Assembly: GCA_039090855.1 (NCBI GenBank)
Contig: CM077024.1
Span: 62,891,594 to 62,955,593 of the forward strand
Length of the DNA stretch: 64,000 nt
Reading direction: 5' to 3'
Source of the DNA: Macrothele yani
Taxonomy: Eukaryota > Arthropoda > Arachnida > Araneae > Macrothelidae
The notes below the pieces were generated by a model, which made no database searches, was not told the origin of the DNA, and saw only the letters and a program-made list of their open reading frames with translations. Position numbers and translations under genes: made by a program. This document shows positions 54,661 through 64,000 of the stretch, piece by piece (positions within the stretch are counted from its first letter, which is position 1; each line of letters starts with the position of its first letter).

Positions 54661-54892
54661 TGTAAAGTACGACTTCCACGCACAAAAGTGCGGAAGGATA
54701 CATTGACATTTAATGACTTGAGCGTGTGGTGAGTGATGAGGAGAGTTGCGAGAGAGATTTCGAAGGAGGAGGACATGGCGAGCTTTGGCTAAGACAACAA
54801 GTTCAGTTTGTAACGCGAAGTGTATTCCAATTTATGTTTTTGTGTAAAGTAATAAATGTTTTGTGTTGTGATCGAGTGTCTGTGATGTTACA
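54661..54892 (+). repeat. 3' LTR of the gypsy-type element
   Basis: 232 bp, beginning TGTAAAGTACGACTTCC directly after the polypurine tract and ending TGATGTTACA. It contains an AATAAA signal near 54851. No second copy is visible in the window, so the LTR is inferred from its borders and position. A (GTAT)n run follows. Confidence 0.72.
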
Positions 54893-54898
54893 GTATGT

Positions 54899-55870
54899 AT
54901 GTATGTATGTATAATCTGTGCTATATACGGGGGAAATGTCATTTCTCGCCAGACCATTGTAAAATGGTGCCAACAATTTGAAAAGGGTAGCATAAATTTG
55001 ACGAACGAATACCGCGAAGGCAGACCATCAATATCCAGCACTCTGAAGCATGTTGCCGCCATTGATGACATGATACGGGATAATAGGCGTATCAAAATCA
55101 AGGAAATTGCCAGTACGTTAGACATTCCATACGGGATTGTGCATTCCGTCATTCACGAGCAGCTGGGATTTCGGAAATTGTGTGCGAGAATGGAGCCAAG
55201 TTTACTCACCGACCAGCACAGAAACAAACGTTTCCTGTCGTCTTTGGCTCTTCTGCAATGGAATTCTGCTGAGGGTAACAATTTTTTGCGTCGCATCACA
55301 GGTGACGAAACATGGTTTCACCATTTCACCCCTGAAACCAAACGATCGTCCATGGAATGGAAGCATGTCATCTCTCCAACAAGGAAGAAGTGCAAAGTCC
55401 AACCGTCTGAGGGAAAGTGTCATGGCGACTGTTTTCTTTGACTGTGAAGGTGTTGTTTACACAGAATTTCTGCCAAAATGGACAAGTATCAATGCTGACT
55501 CATATTGCCAAATGCTACGAAATTTGGGGAAGGCAATTAAGGATAGACGCCGGGGTAGGTTGAGGAAGGTATCATTCTGCGGCACGACAACGCCACACCC
55601 CACACAGCACGGAAAACAAAAGGAATTGCTGCAGTCATTCAAGTGAGAGGTGTGACAACAACCACGGTACAATCCCGACTTATCCCCGTGCGACTACCAT
55701 TTGTTTGCTAAAATGAAACAGGACCTTAGAAGACAACGATTCCAAACTGCCGAGGGTGTGAAAATTGAGACCCTTAACTGGTTACATCAAACTAGATAAG
55801 ATATTTTCTGCACAGGTATGGAAAAGTTAATCACGCGTTCCAATAAATGTTTACAGTTCTTGGGCGACTA
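54899..55870 (+). pseudogene. Mariner transposase relic (DD34D type)
   Basis: Abuts the gypsy LTR after a (TATG)n run and starts within the protein: YGGNVISRQTIVKWCQQF at 54923-54976, then REGRPSISSTLKHVAAID and RRIKIKEIASTLDIPYGIV. The first catalytic aspartate is in RITGDETWFHHFTPETKR (about 55290). A second frame from 55415 carries VMATVFFDCEGVVYTEFLPK and LRHDNATPHTARKTKG-like codons near 55590. The final aspartate region follows frameshifts (LSPCDYHLFAKMKQDLRRQR near 55683). The first ~50 codons are missing. Several frameshifts and stops. Confidence 0.8.
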
Positions 55871-56689
55871 TGTCGAAAAATGAATAAATGTTTTACCTTT
55901 AAACCAACATACATCCTCTGAGTATATCTCTTTATTTGTTTTGTTTTTTTATTCAACAGTGCAACTAACTTTTTTATCAGCCCTCTTACATAAGAAATTT
56001 GCGGGGGAGGGGAGCAGATTGCAGCGATGATATTAAGAACAACTGCTCATTTGGATAACATCTGATACTGCTCATTTGGATAACACACTTGCATCGGCAA
56101 ACACAGCGAACAGCTAATTATTTTGTGATAATAGCTCTCCTTTTCAACGCTTTAATCTTTTAAACTGAACACTTATTTCCTTGACTCAGAACGTCGCTTA
56201 AAAAAAAAAAAAAAAAAAGAAAAGAAAGCATGTGGACGCGACGTCTCCATGGCTTGTTTAGCAAATGTCGATACACATGTTTTTTTAACACTTAAAAAAT
56301 AAAGTTATGTTGTGTCATCTCATCAGACAAAATTAATTGGAAAAATGCTTCCAGGATCTGGAAATGGCTCCCAAAAGTTTTCACGTGGAAATATTAATTT
56401 GAAAAATTTTAAGCTTTTTTTTTTCGGGGTCCGCAACCTGATATTTTTGTGACCGCGGACGTGTCGTAACGAAAATGGTGACGTGTTTACAAGATACTTC
56501 CATTAGGCGGACGCAACGTTCAGTTTAGCTGGAAACTAATATTTTTGTAGAAACGATATTTGTATACATGAGATCTCCATTCCACAGACATAACGTTTCA
56601 TATTGTGGGCACCATTTAAGCAGACATAACATTCTAATATTTTTGTGACACAGAAAACGATGTGTATGGACATCCTTTAGCTGTTTGGA
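55871..56689. other. Non-coding stretch, possible mariner end
   Basis: caacagtgcaactaactttt at about 55956-55976 followed by tatcagccctctta has the look of a mariner terminal repeat, but the partner end is missing. A long A run lies at 56199-56217. Nothing else was recognised. Confidence 0.4.
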
Positions 56690-56870
56690 TTGAGGTAGGG
56701 AGATAACTACCTCCGCAAACAGCTCAACGGGCTGTAAGCGGGCACCCGTAACCAGTTTTGGACCATTGTTTCCACTAAGGAGAAGGGCAGCACACCATCG
56801 GCGCATCAGTCTGGATTCGAAACCACCTTGGACGAATGATTAAAATCAAGCGCTTCATGAAGCGTAATTT
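56690..56870 (-). mobile_element. Degenerate SINE-1-related copy
   Basis: agctcaacgggctgtaagcg, gcacccgtaac and ccaccttggacgaatgatta follow the SINE-1 order in reverse, but similarity is low. An old or subfamily copy. Confidence 0.55.
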
Positions 56871-57867
56871 AGCTGGTAATGTAGCCTAATTGTCTTCACG
56901 TAATGTTGGAGGATTAAAGAGGAGATCTGATTGAAAAGGCTGAGGAAAGCTTTGGAGGAAGATGATCAGGACAATCCGGATGATACCCTTTCACCTGAAC
57001 CAGCTAGACGTGTTGCTTTCACGTGAATAGTTCAGACTTTCCGACACTTCCGGACGAATCCAGATTCGAAGAAATGTGTCAAACTTGTCACGTGATACGA
57101 GGTACTTTGTGTCATTTTTATTAGTATTCATTTTATATTACAGTGACTGCACAAGCACTGCTTCCAGTAAAGAAAACTTCTGTGGATTTGAAACCCTTTT
57201 CCCGGTACAATATCGGGCACGTAAGCTACTCAACAAACAAGTTGTTTGTTGAGTTGAATCCTGCATTCTTGATCTCGTGGATTACTAGTTTTACCCAGAA
57301 TAAGCGACACTAATTGTTTTTTTCGAACGTTTTCAGTTTAATACCGAACATAAAAAATTTACTGAATACTCGCGAATGGAAGTGTTGCAGCAACGGAAAT
57401 AGAAAAAAAGCAGAAAAAATTCTGTCTGCTACAGCCACTACATGCGAGGTGAGCAATTTTTAAGGGTCTATAAATTACTTCACAATTTAACGGAAGAAAG
57501 TAGAAACATGAATCAGTTACCATTATACTTCAGAATTAAGTGACTGAAACCATAATCCTTATAGTTACGTTCTTTGGGAATTGTTACGCAACGTAGGCAA
57601 AGTGTGGTTCAATTGAGACCTCTATCCCAACAATCTTTAACTAGCAAAATATGTTCTCTGTTATTTATTTTGTCTTTTTGCTTTCACTCTTGGTTAGAAA
57701 TGGAAAATTTCGCTCTGAAGAACATGTAATGTAGCACAAGCATACAGAAAAAATGATGAATTTTAATTCATTTTGACGAAAAAGAGACATATAAGTTTAC
57801 AGACTTACGTGAATCAGTAAACAGAATGACGTAACAGATAACTTTGCATTCGACGCGTGTAATTAAG
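56871..57867. other. Non-coding stretch
   Basis: No genes recognised. A perfect 13-bp inverted repeat with a 1-nt centre, actcaacaaacaa, lies at 57228-57254. Confidence 0.4.
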
Positions 57868-58673
57868 CTGACCAGAAGTCCCGAATTCGTGAGGACAGTC
57901 CTCGAATTTAGTTTATTGTCTCCAAAAACGTCTGATGCCTTTATGGACGCAAAATGTCCTCAGATTTTGATGCTTGTCCTCAAGAGTCCTCGAATTTACA
58001 CTTCCTCATTAGCTCGTTAGATTTCTAACGGAAAATGTTCTTTAAAATAGTTTTCGTTGTACTAATTTTCCAACATGCTTCTTGCGAAAACAAATTTTGA
58101 CTGATTTTTTTTCCTTTCTCCGAGTTTAACGGCCACCGTGAGCAACTCTAAGACCACCTGCCCCAAATTTGGGGACATTCGTTCTAGGGAAGGAAGAGAG
58201 CAACACACCACCCCATGCCTCATTTTGGACTCGAACCCGTACAACTTATACGAATGGTCAGCGGTCAGCGCTAAGAGCACTGCACCACTGGGACGGCTAA
58301 ATTTCGATTTACTTGTTCTGAGTTCCTACAAAAACTTTGACAAAATGAAAAATTCGCCAAGCAATTCGTTCATTAGTGTGCAGCTTGATTTTAATTCAGC
58401 ACATATACCTAAGCTAATGCATTTCACATTTGCTGACATGTTCTCGCCATCATAGCTCTTCTTTTGAAGTAGAAATTACCAACATTCTACAAGATATATT
58501 CTTTTGAGACATAAATTTCCATATGTAATATCACACTTATAAAAACGATACAGTTTTGTGACAAAAAGATTTGCATGTTTGTTTTGAATATGTATGTGTC
58601 TCCAAATGACCTGCTGATTTGGGGACACCGCGCCATTTTGTCTTCAAATCAGTGTTCCAATATCTGGTCACCT
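57868..58673. mobile_element. hAT-like non-autonomous element (candidate)
   Basis: The left end ctgaccagaagtcccgaat and the right end (complement reading aaggtgaccagatattgg) share the stem ggtgaccaga. These GGTGACCAG-type ends with a CCCG/gagga interior resemble widespread non-autonomous hAT repeats. A fragment of the same family, inverted, is at 21690-21893. A SINE-1-like copy (58105-58298) sits inside. No clean 8-bp target duplication was found, so the borders are provisional. Confidence 0.55.
58105..58298 (-). mobile_element. Diverged SINE-1 copy
   Basis: T-rich start, gtttaacggccaccgtgagc and agggaaggaagagagc match the SINE-1 body in reverse. The head ends with gcaccactgggacggc. Internal deletions and an altered middle indicate an old or subfamily copy. 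Confidence 0.7.
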
Positions 58674-58906
58674 TATTAATGCAACGAAAAATCCCAAAGC
58701 AAATCTACAGGTCTTGGCCAGTATTTTTTATTAGACATATGTACTCTCATGGATGTGCAAATAAAAGATGAATATTTAATATGCTTTAATATTTTTTTTA
58801 AACAGACAGTATCAAAGTTCTTGTTATTTTGTGATCCAAAACCGGTTTACATTGTTTATAAAATGTAAACTGTTTTGAAGATAAAGGGTTGTACGATATT
58901 TGTAGT

Positions 58907-59117
58907 GCCGCCCCGGTGGCGCAGTGGTCTAAGCGATGGCTTCTGATCATTTGTCCGAGATGGGTCCGGGTTCGAATCCCGTGAGGCATGGATGTTGTGT
59001 TTGTCTTAAGGCCGTGGCTTTCTCCCTTCCCTGGTACCAATGGCACTAAATTAGGGACGGGCGACTGCTTATAGCCCACTAAGTTGTTCACGGTGGTCGT
59101 TAAACCCCCATTCAAAA
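58907..59117 (+). mobile_element. SINE-1 (tRNA-derived)
   Basis: Head gccgccccggtggcgcagtg, B box ggttcgaatcc, body cactaaattagggacgggcg, and an end at ttcaaaatta where the A tail has decayed. A target duplication is not obvious. Confidence 0.88.
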
Positions 59118-59202
59118 TTATATATAAATAATTGTGGCCACTGTAGACCGCACATCTTCTGCTTCCACTAAAGGTGGACGTCCAGAGATTTTGCTCTCTA
59201 AA

Positions 59203-59521
59203 ACCGCAGGTGGCCTAGTGGTCAGCGTTTGTGACTGCCATGGAGATAACCTCAGGTTCGATCCTGGGCAGGTACGAACGTTCGAACTACTAAATACCCG
59301 CCGTGCATCCGATGGGCACGTTAAGCCGTCGGACCTCGGGTACTGCCCCCCCCTCTCCAGTACTAAATAAGGGCGTCTTTCCTCCTCCTTTCTACCTCGC
59401 TTCCGTGTCACTTTCCTATCGGGCCCTCTAGCCCAAATTTCCTAGCTTCCTATTTCTGAGGGTTGTTTATGACCTGGGGTCAGATACTCCCTTCCTAAAA
59501 TCCTCTACATATGATCTGATC
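59203..59521 (+). mobile_element. SINE-2 (tRNA-derived), forward copy
   Basis: The only forward copy. The head accgcaggtggcctagtggt carries the A box; the B box is ggttcgatcctgg. The body ccgtgcatccgatgggcacg, then cttccgtgtcactttcctat and the tail cctaaaatcctctacatatg follow, with ATC-type repeats at the end. No exact target duplication seen. Confidence 0.88.
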
Positions 59522-60550
59522 TATGATCTTTTGTTCCCTATACTTCCAATGGAAAATTTTTTGGCCCTGTTTCCTCAGGGAAGAAATATTTCCCATACAT
59601 CAAAATTGGCCCACTGATAAAAAACAACAAAAAAAACCGTCCTAACTTAGATTGTACAATGGATGTTTTTTGCAAAAAACTTCCTGAACTATATTAAAAA
59701 TCAATAACTTTACGTCGATGTAGTTATGATATTTGCTTACAGGTGGTGCCACTCTTCCTTAAGGCTGTCTTTGAAGGAGTGTGAGAGAAACTCTATCTTA
59801 TATCTGCAATGTAAATTCTTTTGTACACATTTTCTCGAAGACTATTACTTTGTAGTGTTTGAAATTTTGAGAACAAATAGAAGCTAGTTGTAGCTAATAC
59901 GTGCCGCAGTTATTATTCCGAAAAAAATGTTAGAATTTTTTGTTTTAATTCAATTTATCTTACCCGAAAGTATTCCGATTTGGGCGCTAGATGGCGCGAT
60001 AAGTTAGTTTAGCAGTGTTTCTCTCAGGAAGAAACGAAATCTCTCACTTTTGTCTAATTTTTTTGAATTATCTAAGCCAAATAGAAATAATTAAATGGGG
60101 CCAAAAGTAAGACTGGAATCTTGTCTCCCATAAATCATCTTAAATTCTACTGTACGTTCATTTTTTTGAAGAGAAAATGTGTACATTAGCAGAGAACCTT
60201 TGAATTTGAGCTATGGAAACTCCACCTACCTACTAAGCTCAGCCCCCAAATAACGTCACTGGTTAAAACGTAACAGGGCGCATTTTGTCTTCTCATTGTG
60301 GAGCCAACGAGAGACCGCTTCCATTCCGAATATGGCGAGGTCTGGAATGATTCGCTGACGCCAACTTTTGGGACAGTCCCTCAAGACGTAAAAGCGACGC
60401 CCAAGGAGTGTTTTTTTGCGCCATCTATCGCAGAAGATGAACCCTGACACTCATTCAAAGACAGTCTTAACACAACATCGAAGTAAAATTATTGATTTTT
60501 AATATAATAGTTTAGAAACGTTTTTTTTTTTTCGTAAAAAATACCGATTG
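59522..60550. other. Non-coding stretch
   Basis: No recognised element. A minus-strand frame at 60256-60450 has no known domain. Confidence 0.4.
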
Positions 60551-60626
60551 TATTGGATTGTCGGAAAGTCATGACATATTTTAGCCATGTTTTGCAAAGG
60601 TCATTTTTTGACAGAAAGAACAAAGA

Positions 60627-61798
60627 TCAACCAATGATGTAATGCCCGTTTTGTTCGATAACCTTTAGCCATCTTTCAGTGAGCTGTAGAATGCCTCGTT
60701 TATAGAAGTACCTGTCTTTCGTGGCGAAAAACTGTATAAGGTGCTGATTTACAGCCTCATCTGAATTTAACGTTATACCAAGCAAGAACTGTTGAAGAGA
60801 GCGAAACAAGTGGAAGTCTGACGGCGCAAGGTCAGGCGAGTATGCTGGGTGTGGCAATACATTCCACCCAAGCTCCAATAATTTTTGGCGGGTGATCAAA
60901 CTTGTGTGTGGTCTCGCGTTGTCGTGATGGAACACAACACCAAATAAAGGTAACTTGATCACGCTAGTTACGTTACATGAAAAAAACTTTTACGTAACGT
61001 AACTAGCGTGATCAAGTTACCTTTATTTGTTATTATTATTACGTGTTTTGCCCATCATCGTCAAGATACGGAACACAACACCTTTACGATGAACGAGCTC
61101 CTCACGTTTCTGGATGATGGATTCGTTCAAACTGTCCAATTGCTGACAGTACACATTCGAATTGATTGTTTGGTTCCGTGGTAGGAGCTCGAAAAACACG
61201 ACACCTTTGAAATTCCATCACACTTAAATTAGGACCTTCCGCTGATGAATGTCTGCTTTGGATGTCGTTTCAGGCAAAGCAGCACGTCGGGACCAAGACC
61301 GTTTGCGTAGCACATTGTTGTACACAATCCACTTTTCGTCACCAGTTATTAATCTCTTCAAAAAAGGATCGTTTTCTTCACGTTTAATGAGCATATTGTA
61401 GATGTTTATACGCGCCGTCAATTGAGCTTCTTTGAGTTCATGAGGAACCCCACACATCGAGCTTGCTTACGTATCCCAGCTTCTTCAGGTGGTCGTGAAC
61501 GCTTGAATGGTGGATGTGCAATGTGTCTGCAATCTCTCGTGTAGTGTAACGTGGGTTTGACTCGATCAATGCCTTGACTTTTTGCCGTCATCAACCTCGG
61601 TGGGCCTCCTGCACCGAGGAGCATCGTTGAGGTCAAAATCACCAGCACCGAATTTAGCGAAGCACCGCTGGCACTGACATATTGTAGAGCATTATCACCT
61701 TACACTTTACTCAACTTTTCACAAGCTTGACGCGCATTCTTCTCTTTACGGAAATAAAACAGTAAAGTATGGCGAAAATGCACAGTTTGATCTTCCAT
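60627..61798 (-). pseudogene. Mariner transposase (DD34D type), frameshifted
   Basis: Probable start ATG at 61798 (MEDQTVHFRHTLLFYFRKEK, then the first helix-turn-helix). RYTTREIADTLHIHHSSVHD near 61540 is the second. The catalytic aspartate is in LITGDEKWIVYNNVLRKRSW (about 61340). The second and third are in [20 protein letters not shown] and [15 protein letters not shown] (60930-60800), with 34 residues between them by my count, i.e. DD34D as in mariners. Stops and frameshifts at several places; dead copy. Confidence 0.88.
60941..61029. repeat. Perfect 36-bp inverted repeat inside the mariner
   Basis: The arms at 60941-60976 and 60994-61029 are exact reverse complements around a 17-nt A-rich loop (atgaaaaaaacttttac). 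One arm overlaps transposase codons (KLPLFGVV on the minus strand); the other breaks the protein. It looks like an inverted local duplication after insertion. Confidence 0.92.
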
Positions 61799-62076
61799 CT
61801 TCAACTTGATGTCAAATCTCCGCAAATAGACCAAATCGCATACTATTCCTTTTAGAATGCAGCTAGAACTGGCACCTGTCCAATAACATAGCGATAACAG
61901 AGCATGCCTCTCGTACTTCCAAAACCGCCTAACCGCCATCGGGTGCCAAAATACGTCATGACTTTTCCGACAACCCAATATAAGTTAGAATTTTTTTTTG
62001 TCAGTGGGACAATTTCCATGGGTCGGAAATCTTTCCTCGCTGAGGAAATAGCGTCGAAATCTTTCCCGTTGGATTT

Positions 62077-62222
62077 CATCATCATTGTCAACCATTATCA
62101 ATCCACTGCTAGACGAAGGTCTCCCCAAGTTTCTTCCACAACGGTCTGTCTTGTGCCAGTCTCCTCCATGTTACTCCTGCATTCTTTCGAATTTCATCCA
62201 CTCATCTCCCATGTGGTCTTCA
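62077..62222 (-). mobile_element. 5'-truncated RTE-like LINE 3' end
   Basis: catcatcattgtcaaccatt through catgtggtctt matches the 3' end of the RTE-like LINE at 13770-13910 at most positions. Severe 5' truncation leaves about 145 bp. It retains the ATC-type tail. Confidence 0.85.
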
Positions 62223-64000
62223 AAATCACAAAATCACTTGATGTGAAAGATACCTCACATTATCTTTCATTTGCTTTAGTGTTCTTATCTCTTATAGTTG
62301 TAGCCTCTCTGATCTACACCTTGTTGTACGAAATTTGTTTTGGGACTGTAGAATACAACGTTTGCTTGTTCCTCTGGCTTTGACACAGGCAGAGGAAACA
62401 TGAATGTCAAGATTACGAGTACATGCCGGAAAAATAATAAAACAAATAATTGGAAATTTAGCTTTCCACATTTATTCTGAAGTGTGATATGCCAAATTAA
62501 GTCAAATTAGGACCTCCACAGAATTCCTGCTGTGGAGCTCGGACGCATGTCTTGTTGCGTGTGTTGTGGAATCGCTGCATCAGCGTTCCTCACTTTCATT
62601 CACTGAAAATAATAACAACAACAACTCTGCACGCTTCAAGCGCAGTTAGCAAATTAACACCAGTAAAAAAAACTGTTCATGCTTAAAGCGCAGTTAATAA
62701 ATTAACAGCAGTGATACAATGAATAAAAGTTTTCTTCTGTCTTTTTTTCTCTTTTTCTTTCTGGTGAAAATATGTCGGTTCAACTAATGAATTCTCTAAT
62801 CTACTATCAATAAATTAGGTAATTAAGCATGCATAATTCAGGCGCATTTGAAATGCAGTTTCGTGTTGCCTGTAAACTTGCATATCAATAAGAAATGGTA
62901 TTTATTGTCAATTTTAAAACCCAGCGAAAAGAGACAAAGTCTCGGTTGAAAGTTTGCATGCCTTCTATGGGGTTGCAGCAGCAATCAGTTTTTTCCCGGG
63001 CTGAGAGAATCATACATAGAATATTTATCTTTTTTACACAACATTTCTATTTAAATGCAAGATTGTTAGCCATTCCTCAGAGAATTGTTTATGCTATAAC
63101 AAACTGGCCGTGCTACAGCAAGGAATACGGCTTCGCTCAGTGATAACATATTTCTGAATTCGCATTATGACTCAGCGTCTCTATGTTAAAATAAAAACAC
63201 GTACAAATTGGCATCGTTACAAACACATACAGATTGGCACAAAGATGGTATCAGCTATGGTGGAATACAGTCCAGTGGCGATCTAACTTTTCGTAGAGCT
63301 TCCCGCATTTTATACTACATTTTGAAATCCCCAAATTATACGTGCATTTGTATAGATACATGTATTTCTGCATTTAACTGTTTTTCTGATTTAATGTTAA
63401 TTTTTGATGTTCCCTCCAAAAAGGTTAGATCGCGATTTGGACGTACTCTAGATTTTTTATTCCTTCGGGGGAAAAAAACCCCCGAAAAAAATTACAACGG
63501 ATTTTCTGGTGTAATGAAAACGTCTTCTGAAGCTCTTCCAACATAAAGAAAATTTTTAAAGCGCACTTTTAGAAATGGGGGAAATCAGCGAAACAGAAAG
63601 TGTATTTAGGAACTTAGCGGTAAAACAGCGTAGTATTTAAAATGCACAATGTCCATAACATTCTTTATAGTGAACGGATCCAGTTATAAAAAATAATTTT
63701 TCCAACAGGGTTTATGGAATCTGTAAAACATTTGCACGCATAATTAATTACGCCAACTAGAAGCAGAAATATGCGTTTTGAAAAAATTCCAAATGCAAGC
63801 AGAATATTCCCCATGGCGAAGCAAAAGGAATATTTCAGACAGAACAATCAGAAACACACACATGGAGCAGAAAAAGCAAGTTAACTTTTCGCTCCTTAGC
63901 GAGAAAACTGCGCATCGTCTGAAACGAAAATGAACACAAAATATTCTTCACAGGAAAGGAGATCCAGCGTATTAATCTAAGAAATGGGTTTTTCAAACGA
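62223..64000. other. Non-coding stretch, nothing recognised
   Basis: Short frames on both strands show no domain. A small hairpin (ttcggggg, seven A, cccccgaa) lies at 63464-63486. A direct duplication of a gcttmaagcgcagttaryaaattaac-type stretch occurs at 62632-62708. Confidence 0.4.

Larger units (their letters stand above)
49888..54892 (+). mobile_element. Ty3/gypsy-type LTR element with integrase upstream of RT (Gmr1-like order), lacking its 5' LTR
   Basis: Order along the strand: gag, protease, integrase, RT, RNase H, 3' LTR. In ordinary Ty3/gypsy elements integrase follows RNase H; integrase before RT combined with a gypsy-type RT is the arrangement described for Gmr1-like elements. 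A 3' LTR is present with a purine tract before it, but no copy is found upstream of gag. A tandem array sits there instead. Coding sections are in three frames with two in-frame stops, so the copy is not functional as it stands. Confidence 0.9.
60553..61978 (-). mobile_element. Mariner transposon with defined ends
   Basis: TA dinucleotides at 60551-60552 and 61979-61980 flank inverted repeats: ttggattgtcggaaagtcat at the left, and the complement of atgacttttccgacaaccca at the right. They match over about 30 bp with a few mismatches. Length is 1426 bp, slightly more than a typical mariner because of a hairpin insertion at 60941-61029. Confidence 0.9.

Noticed and set aside
49888..54892. Endogenous retrovirus with an envelope gene
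   Set aside because: No frame after RNase H and before the LTR encodes an envelope-like protein; only a short T-rich stretch is present.
63464..63486. Rho-independent-style hairpin followed by A residues
   Set aside because: The window is eukaryotic; a G/C hairpin of this size has no terminator meaning here.

Overview
The window reads as one stretch of a large, repeat-rich animal genome. I found no host gene I could defend: no multi-exon coding structure, no rRNA and no stand-alone functional tRNA. Almost every recognisable coding segment belongs to a transposable element. The mix (Tc1/mariner, pogo/Tigger and hAT transposons; Jockey-, RTE- and L1/Tx1-like LINEs; a Ty3/gypsy-type element; two tRNA-derived SINE families) points to an arthropod, possibly a chelicerate. 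That placement is inference from element style, not proof.

Layout. 1-10.5 kb: a hAT element with exact ends and an 8-bp target duplication (727-3190), a pogo-like relic with a SINE inside (4420-6520), a foldback, several SINE-1 copies, a gene-like fragment on the minus strand and a helix-turn-helix transposase relic. 13.2-17.4 kb: a near full-length RTE-like LINE (minus) flanked by two ~507-bp direct repeats. 18.5-22 kb: a Tc1 copy, a Tigger-like relic and a repeat fragment. 22.6-29.9 kb: a Tc1 element split by SINE-2, a Jockey-type LINE and another SINE-2, all at one target sequence. The LINE is itself split by a 0.5-kb miniature LTR element (TRIM) whose LTRs each carry a tRNA-like sequence. 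30.6-32 kb: a truncated Tc1 holding a SINE-2. 32.9-36.7 kb: a Tc1 with DD36E spacing, interrupted by a gag-only LINE with a CCAA-repeat tail. 37-49 kb: an RTE/L2-style LINE hit first by a Tc1 (37757-39190) and then by an L1/Tx1-like LINE (39694-48308), which carries two SINE-1 copies and a Tc1 with an intact 340-aa transposase. 49.4-54.9 kb: a gypsy-type element with domain order gag-protease-integrase-RT-RNase H. It has a 3' LTR but no 5' LTR; four 122-bp tandem repeats sit where the LTR should be. 54.9-62 kb: two mariner relics, a hAT-like non-autonomous element and more SINEs. 62.2-64 kb: nothing recognised.

How the parts relate. The LINEs are the likely drivers of the SINEs. The SINE-2 tail closely resembles the 3' end of the Jockey-type LINE, and both inserted next to the same short target sequence. 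Nesting gives relative ages: removing the TRIM, the Tc1 at 37757 or the gag-only LINE rejoins the host element's reading frame. The most novel-looking items are the TRIM with tRNA-like sequence in its LTRs, the integrase-before-RT gypsy element with an A AAA AAA frameshift heptamer, the LINE/SINE-2 target cluster, and the 507-bp duplication around the RTE-like LINE. Most coding regions are broken by stops or frameshifts.
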